A DNA stretch of 64,000 nucleotides from Hyphomicrobiales bacterium (GTDB lineage: Bacteria; Pseudomonadota; Alphaproteobacteria; Rhizobiales; Rhizobiaceae): contig UEIF01000021.1 in the NCBI GenBank assembly GCA_900468805.1, positions 1 to 64,000 of the forward strand, given 5' to 3'. Below are positions 9,043 through 18,099 of this stretch, one piece after another. The position numbers and the translations under genes were made by a program. The notes below the pieces were generated by a model, which was not told the DNA's origin, did no database searches, and worked only from the letters and a program-made list of their open reading frames with translations. How positions within the stretch are numbered: the first letter of the stretch is position 1; each line of letters begins with the position of its first letter.

Positions 9043-9815
9043 GCGTAAAACCAATAACCGAGGATGATCTTCACGGCTTTGTGGACGGCGCGCTCGACGA
9101 GGTGCGTGAAGTCGAGGTTGCTGTCTACCTTGAAACCCATCCCGAAATCGCTGCGCGAATCGACAGCTACGGCAGGCAACGGCTGGATCTGCGGGCCGGG
9201 CTCAACCCCGTGGCGGAAGAACCGGTTCCAAGCCGACTGAACCTGAGCCACCTGGTGGATATGCGTAAGCAAAGCCGGCTACCCTTCTGGCGCATGACGG
9301 CCGCCGCCGTCGTTCTTGTCATTGCTGGGGGTTCGGGCGGCTGGATGCTGCATGGCATGTACAGGCAATCGAGCGAGGGCATGGTGGCGTTGGCCGATGA
9401 AGCAGCCGACAGCTTTGATACTTATGCGTCCGACAGGACGAGGCCGGTCGAGCTTCGCGCCGACAAGATGGTCGAGCTTGTTGACTGGGCGACCGAGCGA
9501 ATGGGCCGTAAGCCGGTGCTGCCGGATCTTTCCAAGTCGGGCTATCGTCTGATGGGCGGCAGGATGATCGCGACGTCTCATGGCGCCGGGTTGATGCTGA
9601 TGTATGATGATGACCGGGGAACGCGTCTCGTTATGCTGACGCGGCCAATGCTCGCCGATCAGAACAAACCCATGGCGCCGCATGCGCAGGGCAATGTTGA
9701 GGGCTGGAGCTGGGCGTCCGGCGGCATGGGTTACAGCCTGGTCGGCGTCCTGCCGGCCGATACCTTGCATCCTCTCGCCGATGATATCAGGCACCAGACC
9801 GAAACCGGTGTCTGA
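9039..9815 (+). CDS. Membrane-anchored anti-sigma factor
   Basis: The 258-residue protein starts with a short anti-sigma domain (ITEDDLHGFVDGALDEVREV, residues 6-25; then VYLETHPEIAARI), has one transmembrane helix at about residues 84-105 (MTAAAVVLVIAGGSGGWMLH), and a periplasmic sensor domain of about 150 residues. This is the usual layout of transmembrane regulators that hold ECF sigma factors at the membrane. The ATG overlaps the stop of the sigma gene by four bases. The periplasmic domain contains several Met (RMIATSHGAGLMLMYDDD), which may relate to the Met/His-rich first gene of the operon. The signal is unknown. Confidence 0.85.
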   Translation: MSVKPITEDDLHGFVDGALDEVREVEVAVYLETHPEIAARIDSYGRQRLDLRAGLNPVAEEPVPSRLNLSHLVDMRKQSRLPFWRMTAAAVVLVIAGGSGGWMLHGMYRQSSEGMVALADEAADSFDTYASDRTRPVELRADKMVELVDWATERMGRKPVLPDLSKSGYRLMGGRMIATSHGAGLMLMYDDDRGTRLVMLTRPMLADQNKPMAPHAQGNVEGWSWASGGMGYSLVGVLPADTLHPLADDIRHQTETGV

Positions 9816-9879
9816 ACTTTGTCATGCCGAAAGCATGTTGCGCAAAGTGTGCAGGGTCTTGCGGTAACAACATGCATAT

Positions 9880-11526
9880 TTAGTGCATGCGGGGACGGCG
9901 TTTCTCGCCGCCGCGCCTTCCAGGCAACCCCATCATGCCTTGAGGGATCTGTTCATCGGCAGCCAATGCCGCATTATGCTGGCGTAGACGCTCAAGCGCC
10001 ACGGAAGCAAGCTCGGTATAGGGAATAGTAGCCGGATCGTCGGTATGGATATCCTGGATCGCTGCAAGGACCGTCTCGGCTTGCGCAAGGCGGCGTGTTG
10101 CAATGAGGGCGATGCCTTCCTTGTAGCGGGCCTGCACCACATGGGGCGCCTGCTCGCCGATGCGACGGAAGGTTACGGCTGCATCCTCATAGAGTTTCAG
10201 CGCCAGTTGCGTATCTCCAAGGCGAAGCGCAATCGGCAGTGGCTCGGCGGTGCGCTCCAGCAGCGACTGATAGGCGGCAAGGGCTTCGGTCAGCTTTCCC
10301 CGATCGAAGAGCAGGTTGGCAAGGCCAAATTCGGCACCGACATGGCCCGGCGAGGATTGCAGAACCTGGGCGAAGACGATCTCGGCTTTTCCCTTCTCCC
10401 CCTTTCGATACATTTCGAGTGCTTGCTCGTAGACATAGTTGACGCTGCGCGGATGCAGAACGCCGCCGAGATTGCGCCCATCGCGGGTCCTGAAGAGCGT
10501 ATAGCTGATCCGTCGCTCGTCAGCGCCGAAGGCATATTTGTAAGGTTCGTTTCCGCGCAGGAAATCATAGAATCGGAAGCCGCCTTCGATCGCACGGCGG
10601 ATGCAATATCCATGCAGCACGAGACCGGGAGACGGCGTTTTCCAGTTCTCGTCACGACCGGTGATATAGAAAAGGATCGTCTTTTTCGGGCGGTCGATGA
10701 TATTGGCGAGCGCGCCGAGCGGCTGCTCGCCGAACCAGAAGACCGGAACGTCGAGTGTGCCGTTCTTGAAGCAGTCCATCAGCATTTCGCGGGTAGAATT
10801 GATGAGCCGCTCCGTCCGTTCCGGCCCTTTGCGCTCCGTCCATCGCATGCGCCAGAAATCAAAGAGAATGGTGAGGTCGCGGTCAATGGTCTCGGGCGTT
10901 GCCATCGTGATCCGGTAGCCTTCGTCACCGTCGAGCTTGCGCAGGAAGCGGCGCAGCTTCTGGCGCGTCTGGCTGCTCATCTTCTGCTCCAGATAGTCGT
11001 CCCAACTTGCAGGCAGAATGACCACCGGGCAGATCGTATTGTCGATATTATCATGGCCAGTTGGGACGTTGTCACGGAACATGACGAGCGGCCCCTGGAG
11101 TGCAAGGATCATCTTCTCGCGCCGTTCCGGTGGCCCGCTGAAATGCTCCAGCCGGAGATGCGTCCAGTTCTGCTGTTTGAGGTAGGCGGCAAAGCCGTCG
11201 ATAGCTTTTTGTTCGTAGCCGGGCATGACGATGAGGCCGGTATAGTCGGCCGAATAATTTCCGCCCATGACGATTTCATCGTAGAAAAGCCCGCTCTGCT
11301 CATCGAGTTTCGTGAGCAATCTCAGCGGCAAAAAGGCGACATAGGGAGCATCCGGCTGCCGCTCGCGCAGCGCCAGGACGAACCAACGGCCGCGATGCCC
11401 AAGAAAGTCTCTAAGCCATGTCCAGGAGAGGAAATGTTGGGCATCCGGATCGTCCCGATAGACCTGATCCCAGGTGTCGCGAACGGCCTCGTAGCCGGCT
11501 ACGGTATCAATGATATCGATGCGCAT
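9880..11526 (-). CDS. GNAT-like acyltransferase (BioF2/CelD type) fused to TPR repeats
   Basis: A 548-residue protein with two parts. Residues 1 to about 365 resemble the BioF2/CelD-type GNAT acyltransferases found in polysaccharide loci (FLSWTWLRDFLGHRGRWFVL, then SSQTRQKLRRFLRKL, then GFRFYDFLRGNEPYKYAFGA). The remainder is a TPR-like helical repeat region (about 370-510: YEQALEMYRKGEKGKAEIVF, LANLLFDRGKLTEALAAYQS). The ATG at 11526 has GGGAGGGG directly upstream, preferred over a TTG at 11538. It lies on the same strand as the type I secretion genes, so it may modify a secreted or surface molecule. Substrate and acyl group are unknown. Confidence 0.75.
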   Translation of the reverse strand: MRIDIIDTVAGYEAVRDTWDQVYRDDPDAQHFLSWTWLRDFLGHRGRWFVLALRERQPDAPYVAFLPLRLLTKLDEQSGLFYDEIVMGGNYSADYTGLIVMPGYEQKAIDGFAAYLKQQNWTHLRLEHFSGPPERREKMILALQGPLVMFRDNVPTGHDNIDNTICPVVILPASWDDYLEQKMSSQTRQKLRRFLRKLDGDEGYRITMATPETIDRDLTILFDFWRMRWTERKGPERTERLINSTREMLMDCFKNGTLDVPVFWFGEQPLGALANIIDRPKKTILFYITGRDENWKTPSPGLVLHGYCIRRAIEGGFRFYDFLRGNEPYKYAFGADERRISYTLFRTRDGRNLGGVLHPRSVNYVYEQALEMYRKGEKGKAEIVFAQVLQSSPGHVGAEFGLANLLFDRGKLTEALAAYQSLLERTAEPLPIALRLGDTQLALKLYEDAAVTFRRIGEQAPHVVQARYKEGIALIATRRLAQAETVLAAIQDIHTDDPATIPYTELASVALERLRQHNAALAADEQIPQGMMGLPGRRGGEKRRPRMH

Positions 11527-11661
11527 GCCCCCTCCCAATACTCCGTACGCAATTCGGGATATTTCAGTCTAATGGGAAATATCGATCTTCAAATAAACCG
11601 TCCGGGTGATTCATCGGCGCGAAATGGGATTAGTCCGCAGCCGCGCTTTCGGCCTGCAATG

Positions 11662-12150
11662 CTAGAGTGCCACAATCCGCGGGCTCGCATGGATGAAAGC
11701 CCAGAGCGCCTTGCTGATATTGACGATCTCGCCGATCGATTTATCCAGAAGCTCCATTTCCCGGTCATCCATCTGTTCGATCTTGCCGTAGCGAATTTCC
11801 TTGTCGTCCTCGACAAGCCGCATGAGCTGCGTGCTGGAGATCTCGCCCTTCTCGTCGAAGGAATAGATGCAGTGATTGTATTTGTTGCGCATCTTCGATT
11901 CCTTCTTCAGGCGCGACATGGCCGAGAGAACCGCCTTGCGGTCCGCAGCAGGCGTCGAAGTGAGCTTTGCGAGACGCTCGACGAGATCTATGCGCGCGCG
12001 CGTCGTATTAAGCGTCAGGAAGACCACGATCGCCGCCTCCTTCTCCACCTTGAGAAGATGGGCGATAATATAGATCAGCAGGCTTTCCGTATTCGTCCAG
12101 ACATAGTTTAACCGGCCAACACTCAATAAGACATCAGACATGGCCGGCAT
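11662..12150 (-). CDS. Hypothetical helical protein
   Basis: A 162-residue protein without signal peptide or membrane segments, predicted mostly helical and charged. Recognisable stretches are RLNYVWTNTESLLIYIIAHL near the N-terminus and SRLKKESKMRNKYNHCIYSF in the middle. The R-x4-H-like spacing (RNKYNH) in a helical setting is reminiscent of HEPN-type folds, but I cannot assign it. GGAG lies six bases before the ATG at 12150. It sits between the acyltransferase-TPR gene and the secretion adaptor on the same strand. No function is offered. Confidence 0.6.
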   Translation of the reverse strand: MPAMSDVLLSVGRLNYVWTNTESLLIYIIAHLLKVEKEAAIVVFLTLNTTRARIDLVERLAKLTSTPAADRKAVLSAMSRLKKESKMRNKYNHCIYSFDEKGEISSTQLMRLVEDDKEIRYGKIEQMDDREMELLDKSIGEIVNISKALWAFIHASPRIVAL

Positions 12151-12229
12151 GCTGGACTCCTCCGCTTCAACGCTAACGATACATGGACTATATCAGATCA
12201 TTCCGTCAGCGCGTCGCGATTTCCTGCGC

Positions 12230-13588
12230 TCAGCGCTCCTTGAACGCACGCGACATGCTGTCGGCGATCGGCTTGCTCAGATATTCGAAGAAGGTGCGCT
12301 CCGAACTCTGGATCAGCACTTCAGCAGGCATGCCGGGAACCGGATGGAAGTTGTGAACGCGGGCAATTTCCGAGTCCGGGATCTGTACGCGCACGATGTA
12401 TACGTCCTTCACGGACAAGCCGGCATTTTCCTCGATGGAGTCGGCCGAAACATAGAAGACCTTGCCTTCCAGCACCGGCGTGGTGCGCCTGTTGAGGGCG
12501 GTCAGGCGGATTGCCGCCGTCTGCCCCTCATGAAGCTGATCGATGGAGGTACGCAATACCTGCGCCTCCAGGATCAGCGGCACATGGGCCGGCAGGATTT
12601 CCATGATCGGTTTTCCTGTGGTGATGACGCCGCCGGCGGTGTGATAGTAGGAGCGCACAACGGTACCTGTCACCGGCGAACGGATGACTGTGCGCTCCAG
12701 AACGCCGGCAGCTTCGTGCATCTGTTGACGTACGCTGTCGAGGTCGGATTCGGCGGTTTCCAGTGCATCGAGCGCCGCCTGCTTGTTGGAATTGACGGCG
12801 ATGACAGCTTCCTGGCGGAACTTGGCTATTTCCGCCTCGCTCTCGTTCAGTTCGCCGTTCAGTCGTGAAATATCGCCCATCGCGTCGGCAATGGCGCGCT
12901 CGATGGCCAGAAGGTCGGTCCTGCGCATGTAGCCGACCTTGACCAGCCGTGCCTTGGAATCTCGCTCATCCGTAAGCAGTGCCAGTTGCCGTTCGAAGGA
13001 CTCGCGCTGGCCCTTGTAACCTTCGAAGCGGTATTCCAGCGATTTGATGTTCTTCTCGATGAGGTTGAGCTGCTCCTCGAGCTTGACCTGCTTGCTGTGG
13101 AAGACGACGTTCTGGCTCTGGATGATGGCGTTGATGTCGGGGTCGCTCGCCTCTGCCATGACGATGTCAGGAAGCTTGAACTCGCGCGATCCCTGTGCTT
13201 CGGCCCTGAGGCGTCCGACGACTGCCTCCAGGCGCAGCCGCCTCAGCGTCAGCATTCGCTCGTTGGTCAAGGCGGCTGTTTGATCGAGAGTGACCAGGAC
13301 GTCGCCCTCCTTGACGCTCTCGCCTTCGCTGACGAGCATTTCCTTGATGATGCCGCCTTCAAGGTGCTGGACGACCTTGTTGTTGCCGGTAGCCACGAAG
13401 CTGCCCTGGGCGATGATGGCGGAGGCAAGCGGCGCGGTTGCCCCCCAGTATCCGAAACCGCCGAACGAGCAGAAAAGGACAGTCAGGCCGACAAAGCTGT
13501 GCAAACGGATGGAGCGCGGCACGTCGCCATACCATTCGAGTTGCACCGGCCCGGTGGATTCCTGCTTCTTCTTTCCCATGGCCTTCAT
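12230..13588 (-). CDS. Type I secretion periplasmic adaptor (HlyD/PrtE/PrsE family)
   Basis: A 452-residue membrane fusion protein: cytoplasmic N-terminus, one membrane anchor near residues 25-50 (SFVGLTVLFCSFGGFGYWGA), a lipoyl-like half (VVQHLEGGIIKEMLVSEGES), long coiled coils over about 130-290, and the second half (IRSPVTGTVVRSYYHTAGGV) ending in the family tail EVLIQSSERTFFEYLSKPIA. It should pair with the ABC exporter encoded just upstream. The two genes overlap as ATGA (13585-13588), which decides the start: the longer frame upstream to 13714 runs inside the exporter gene. An outer-membrane TolC-like partner is not in the window. Confidence 0.9.
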   Translation of the reverse strand: MKAMGKKKQESTGPVQLEWYGDVPRSIRLHSFVGLTVLFCSFGGFGYWGATAPLASAIIAQGSFVATGNNKVVQHLEGGIIKEMLVSEGESVKEGDVLVTLDQTAALTNERMLTLRRLRLEAVVGRLRAEAQGSREFKLPDIVMAEASDPDINAIIQSQNVVFHSKQVKLEEQLNLIEKNIKSLEYRFEGYKGQRESFERQLALLTDERDSKARLVKVGYMRRTDLLAIERAIADAMGDISRLNGELNESEAEIAKFRQEAVIAVNSNKQAALDALETAESDLDSVRQQMHEAAGVLERTVIRSPVTGTVVRSYYHTAGGVITTGKPIMEILPAHVPLILEAQVLRTSIDQLHEGQTAAIRLTALNRRTTPVLEGKVFYVSADSIEENAGLSVKDVYIVRVQIPDSEIARVHNFHPVPGMPAEVLIQSSERTFFEYLSKPIADSMSRAFKER

Positions 13589-15870
13589 CCTTCGATACGC
13601 GGTGACTGTTGGCCAGTTCGGCCATTGCCTTTGGATATTGCCTGCAAGACTTCCATTCGCTCGCCGAACATGGCGACCGTGCCGTCCTTGAGCACCATGA
13701 TCTTGTCTACGCACTGCAGAAGGGCGGGGCGTTGCGTGATCGTAACTGTCGTGATGCCCTGTTTCTTGGCGTGGATCAGCGCTTTTGCGAGAGCGGCTTC
13801 ACCTTGCGTGTCGAGGTTGGAGTTGGGCTCGTCGAGCACGACGAATTTGGGATCGCCGAAGAAGGCGCGTGCGAGCGCGATGCGCTGCTTCTGGCCGCCC
13901 GAAAGCGGCGAGCCATCGGACGCGACAACGGTCTCATAGCCCTGTGGGAAGCCAGCGATCAGCTCATGCACGTCGGCAAGAACGGCGGCCTCATAGATCT
14001 GACGGTCTTCGATGTCATCGCGCATGCGGCAGATATTGGCCTTGATCGTTCCCGGGAAGAGCTGCACGTCCTGCGGCAGATAGCCGATGCTTTCGCCAAA
14101 TTGCCGCTGGTCCCAGTTGCGCAGATCCATGAGGTCGAGGCGCACATTGCCGGAGGTTGGCAGGATGGAGCCCACCAGCATTTTGCCAAGTGTCGTCTTG
14201 CCGGAACCGGAATTGCCGATGATCGCCAGCGATTCACCTTTCTTCAGCGAGAAGGAAATGCCGTTCAGGATCACCTTCTTCTGCGGCGGCGGAACGAAGA
14301 GGAGCCGTTCCACATCGAGCCTGCCTTCCGGATTGGGAAGGCGCAGGCGCGGGAAGTTGAGCGGCGAGGTGAGAAGCAGGTTCTTGATGCGGCCATAGGC
14401 AGCAGCCGATCGGTTGAATTGATGCCAGCCTTCGATTGCTCCTTCGATCGGCGCCAGCGCGCGGCCGGAAATGATCGAGGCTGCGATGACCATGCCGCCC
14501 GTCAATTCTCCAGACAGCGACAGATGTGCGCCCCAGCCGAGAAGCCCGACCTGGGTGATCATGCGGCAGGCCTTGGAAACGCCGGTGAAGATGATATTGC
14601 GGTCTTGCGCCTGGACGTGGGATTTCAGCGAGCCGGCGGTTTCCCGACCCCACATCTTCACCGCCTCGGGGATCATCGCGAGTGCGTTGATGATCTGCGA
14701 ATTGCGCGACATGGAATCGAGATGGAAATTCGCGCGGCTGAGATAGCTGTTGGATTCGGCGAACTGTTTGGCCGTGAACTTCTGGTTCAGGAAGGCGATC
14801 AGAAACAGCACCGCGCAGCAGACCATGATGATGATGCCGAGATGCGGATGCACCAGATAGACCACGACCACGAACAGCGGCATCAGCGGCGCGTCGAGGA
14901 AAGCAATCAGCGTTCCTGAAGTCAAAAAGCTGCGGAGAGACTGTAGGTCCTGCAGAATCTGGTAATCCTTGCCGCTTCCATGCAGCGAGGCGCGAGCGGC
15001 GGCACTGAGGATGGGTGCACCCAGCTGGACTTCCAGTTCCACGGCAGTCCGCATCAGGATGAAGCGACGGATGGAATCCATGAAGGCCTGCAAGAGGACG
15101 GCGCCGACCACCACGATGGAAAGCATTACCAGCGTGTCGATGGAGCGGCTGGTCAGGACGCGGTCGGAAATCTGGAAGAGGTAGAGCGGGATCGCCAGCA
15201 GGAGCACATTGATCGCGATTGTGAAGACCATCACGATTGCGAGGTTGCGCCTGATGACCGCGACGCCTCTCGCAAGGCTCAAAGCGAAATTCACCGGCTC
15301 GCTGCGCTTGTGGAAGCCGTTGTTTCCGCCGCCACCACCGCCGCCGCCACCGAAATCCGGTTCCTTGCCGCCCCCACCACCGCCGCCTGCACGCAGGCGG
15401 CGCTCATTATCTTTCACCGGCCCGGTGTCGCCGTCGATCGTCTTGGCGAAAGGAATATCCGGCTTGGCCTTGAGTTCGTTGATTTCATCGGGTGCCCGCC
15501 GCGCCTCGATATTGGGCGTCGCCCAAAGTTCTTCAGCCGGCTGCGGCTTTGTTTTCGGCTCTATAGCATCGACGACGGGTAGGTCGTGGCCGGAAAGCTG
15601 CCTTTCAGATCGTTCGGTCGGCATTACGGTTTGCACGTCATCCACTTTCTCTTCAGCGACAGCCTCGACAGCCTCGACAGCCTCGACTTCGTGGGGATAG
15701 GAAGGCGCCTTGCGCGTCAGTTGGCGAAGATGGTCCACCGCATCGTCGATCGCCGAAACGCAGGCCTGCGTCAGAAAATCCTGAGGATTTGCGGCGGTCG
15801 GGGATGGTTTGTCACCACGCAGATCGAGTGCGCTGCCATTGGCAAAAATCTGTTTTGAGATTTGGTTCAT
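13585..15870 (-). CDS. Type I secretion ABC exporter with long Gly-rich N-terminal extension
   Basis: A 761-residue transmembrane/ATPase fusion of the PrtD/PrsD family. The ATPase has Walker A GNSGSGKTT (552), signature LSGGQKQRIALARA (656) and Walker B FVVLDEPNSNLD (676). The usual switch (H-loop) His is Gln here: VTITQRPALL, Q713. Residues 1-200 are an extra domain not found in short PrtD proteins, with an EAVEAVEAV triplet and two poly-Gly runs of seven and nine before the first membrane helix near 205. The ATG at 15870 with GGGAGAGA upstream is preferred to a TTG at 15885. It is coupled to the adaptor gene and follows two candidate cargo genes. Confidence 0.88.
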   Translation of the reverse strand: MNQISKQIFANGSALDLRGDKPSPTAANPQDFLTQACVSAIDDAVDHLRQLTRKAPSYPHEVEAVEAVEAVAEEKVDDVQTVMPTERSERQLSGHDLPVVDAIEPKTKPQPAEELWATPNIEARRAPDEINELKAKPDIPFAKTIDGDTGPVKDNERRLRAGGGGGGGKEPDFGGGGGGGGGNNGFHKRSEPVNFALSLARGVAVIRRNLAIVMVFTIAINVLLLAIPLYLFQISDRVLTSRSIDTLVMLSIVVVGAVLLQAFMDSIRRFILMRTAVELEVQLGAPILSAAARASLHGSGKDYQILQDLQSLRSFLTSGTLIAFLDAPLMPLFVVVVYLVHPHLGIIIMVCCAVLFLIAFLNQKFTAKQFAESNSYLSRANFHLDSMSRNSQIINALAMIPEAVKMWGRETAGSLKSHVQAQDRNIIFTGVSKACRMITQVGLLGWGAHLSLSGELTGGMVIAASIISGRALAPIEGAIEGWHQFNRSAAAYGRIKNLLLTSPLNFPRLRLPNPEGRLDVERLLFVPPPQKKVILNGISFSLKKGESLAIIGNSGSGKTTLGKMLVGSILPTSGNVRLDLMDLRNWDQRQFGESIGYLPQDVQLFPGTIKANICRMRDDIEDRQIYEAAVLADVHELIAGFPQGYETVVASDGSPLSGGQKQRIALARAFFGDPKFVVLDEPNSNLDTQGEAALAKALIHAKKQGITTVTITQRPALLQCVDKIMVLKDGTVAMFGERMEVLQAISKGNGRTGQQSPRIEG

Positions 15871-15895
15871 CGCGGTCTCTCCCAATATACGCAGG

Positions 15896-17962
15896 TCACG
15901 CGACCACGGCTTGCATTACATCTGAGGGGTGAGCGGAGGACCATGAAAGGTCATGCCCGCCGTTGATGACGCCATCGCCGCTGTCCCCGCCTTGGAGGCT
16001 ATCGTCGTCGAGAAAGGCGATGACTTCATTGGCAAGTCTTTCGCCTGCCGTCTCGGGCTGGCTGACATCATGGTCTATGATGCCGCCCTGGATGAGAATG
16101 GCGTCGGAATAGAGCTGACCGGCAACGTAGGTGGTGTTGCCGAAGCTGTCGTAATCGACGATCTCAGCGATATTGGCGACGGTATTGCTGCCCGTATCAA
16201 TCGTGACCACAGCGTCCGGGTTGTTCTTCAGAATCGCGGCTGCAGCCAGGGTCACGTCATCGGAATCTCCGAGCACCGCGACCTGCTTGATGATCGTCAT
16301 GTCGAAGAGATTGCCGGTGATGTAGAGAACATTCAGGCCGACATAGCCTTGGAAATTGGAATCGGTAGACAAGCCCTCGGGCATTGTCGGATCGCGCTCC
16401 TGGATCCCCTTCTCTGCCTGGGACATATAGTCAGGCATGGCCTCGAACCGGTCATTGGCGCCGACATTGTGGATCGCCGCGAGATTCCAGATGAGATTGT
16501 TGCCGGACTGGATGGTGGCACCATCGTCGACACCATCCTCGGCGCGGGCCCAGTCATTGTCGTAAAGAAGCGAAATCTGCGTTATGCTATTGATGTCGTA
16601 GACATTTCCGCCGACGATCACCAGATCGTACTGCAGGCCCATCTGGAAGTAGGATGAGAAATTCAGCGTCGTATTGCCGCCCGTCAGCACCGTCGTTTCC
16701 GACCCGCTCGTCATCACGGTCATGGTGTCGTTGTCGGTCACGAAATGATACTGCTCGATCCAGTTCACGAAGGAAACATCGCCCTCGATGACGCTGACAC
16801 GCCAGGCCATCGGAAAGATCGGGTCGCCATGCGCATCGACCGTCGTCTGCGGTTGCGTCGACTGGAAACTGTCCCGTTCGAAGCTTGCAATATTGTAGGC
16901 GGTGACGCCCGCGTTTTCGGCTGCATCAGCTGAGGAATGGAATACCGAGGAGATGTTGTCATTGTCGCTGTAGACATAGACCTGGGTGATCGCATCGACT
17001 TGATGATAGTCACCCATGACAGCCGTCACGGAAGAGATCACAGCGGTATTGACGACGGAAGCAATGTTGGCGACGAGGTTTGCGCCCGCGGTGACCTCCA
17101 GGCTGCTTCCAGCCGGGTCATGCTGTTCGACGGATGTCTGGGTTTCGTCGGGTTCCCCAGCCAACTTGGCTAGGCCCCGGTCCGGCAGCAGGTCGTCGAG
17201 AACAGGAATTTCGGAAGCGAGCTTGCCATTTATATAGGGTCCGGCGGGGATCTCGTCACCGGGCAGCACGAAATCATGGACCTGATCATTTGGATTGTCT
17301 GCCGGCGGTTCGTCCGTTCCGAGCGATGTCTGGCCGGAATCCTTTATCTCCTGGATATAGGTTTCCATGTCCCCGGCGATCTGCTTGACCCCCTCGAGCG
17401 TGTCCGTCCGCTGCAAGTTGGCAAACGGAGAGAAAATCTCGGCCTCGGCGCTGAATTCCGCCAGTTTTTCGACGACGAAACTCGTATCGCGCGGGGCATG
17501 ATTGCCACCGGTCATATCGAGGTAATCGTCGTCGTAGAGAACGTTGACCTGTGTGGTGAAGCGGATTGCCGAGCCGGGCCCGTCGAAAACCTGCAGCTCT
17601 TCTTCGGTTTCGATACCGATGTCGATGTCTTGTGGGCTGCCAAACCGGGGCAGCGATACGTCGCGGTGGGCGATCTCGGAGAGCTTTTCGATGCTTTCCT
17701 CAAAGGGGCGGCCGAACCGGCGGGCGCCGCCATAAACGATCTCATAGCTGACGCTTCTGTAGTTGACATCAGGATCGTAGTCCTGGAGCGCGAGATCGGA
17801 GGCGAAAGTGGGCGTGTTTGCGACCAGATCGTCAAACGCCGGATTATTTTCGGCAGGGCCTCTACCCTCCGCCAACTCCGCGCGCAGCCTCATCTCTTCG
17901 GTCGTCGTTTCGAATATGCCGACGAAATGGGCGATGATTTCCGAGAATTTCTCAATTTGCAT
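15896..17962 (-). CDS. Large acidic repeat protein, candidate type I secretion substrate
   Basis: A 688-residue acidic protein without signal peptide, encoded just upstream of the exporter on the same strand. The C-terminal half contains a repeated pair of motifs: a G-x-N-(L/T)-x2-N element at about 293, 428, 487 and 591, and a G-x-x-(Y/F)...I-x-Q-(V/I)-x2-L-x-D-x-D element at about 317, 452, 550 and 615. In three of the units the two motifs start exactly 24 residues apart. No GGxGxD RTX nonapeptides are seen. Lack of a signal peptide, acidity and position support secretion by the adjacent type I system, but this is inference. I do not recognise a named family. Confidence 0.72.
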   Translation of the reverse strand: MQIEKFSEIIAHFVGIFETTTEEMRLRAELAEGRGPAENNPAFDDLVANTPTFASDLALQDYDPDVNYRSVSYEIVYGGARRFGRPFEESIEKLSEIAHRDVSLPRFGSPQDIDIGIETEEELQVFDGPGSAIRFTTQVNVLYDDDYLDMTGGNHAPRDTSFVVEKLAEFSAEAEIFSPFANLQRTDTLEGVKQIAGDMETYIQEIKDSGQTSLGTDEPPADNPNDQVHDFVLPGDEIPAGPYINGKLASEIPVLDDLLPDRGLAKLAGEPDETQTSVEQHDPAGSSLEVTAGANLVANIASVVNTAVISSVTAVMGDYHQVDAITQVYVYSDNDNISSVFHSSADAAENAGVTAYNIASFERDSFQSTQPQTTVDAHGDPIFPMAWRVSVIEGDVSFVNWIEQYHFVTDNDTMTVMTSGSETTVLTGGNTTLNFSSYFQMGLQYDLVIVGGNVYDINSITQISLLYDNDWARAEDGVDDGATIQSGNNLIWNLAAIHNVGANDRFEAMPDYMSQAEKGIQERDPTMPEGLSTDSNFQGYVGLNVLYITGNLFDMTIIKQVAVLGDSDDVTLAAAAILKNNPDAVVTIDTGSNTVANIAEIVDYDSFGNTTYVAGQLYSDAILIQGGIIDHDVSQPETAGERLANEVIAFLDDDSLQGGDSGDGVINGGHDLSWSSAHPSDVMQAVVA

Positions 17963-18099
17963 TGCCTTGGCCCTCCCCTTCGAAAAGACAACCGGCCATG
18001 CGGCATCCTTCTGCGGGGGCCGCGCTGTTCGTCAATTCGCACGCAAGCATTCAAACTGCACCGACCGAAGCCGGTGCAGCCCTTTCTTGGTCTTGGAGG

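Noticed and set aside
10045..12111. 688-codon plus-strand open frame
   Set aside because: It is antisense to the acyltransferase-TPR gene and the 162-residue gene, has no ribosome-binding site and spans two genes. High-GC third positions keep the opposite strand open.
15300..15420. Pro-rich plus-strand frame opposite the poly-Gly tracts
   Set aside because: The poly-Pro run is only the complement of the Gly codons in the exporter extension.
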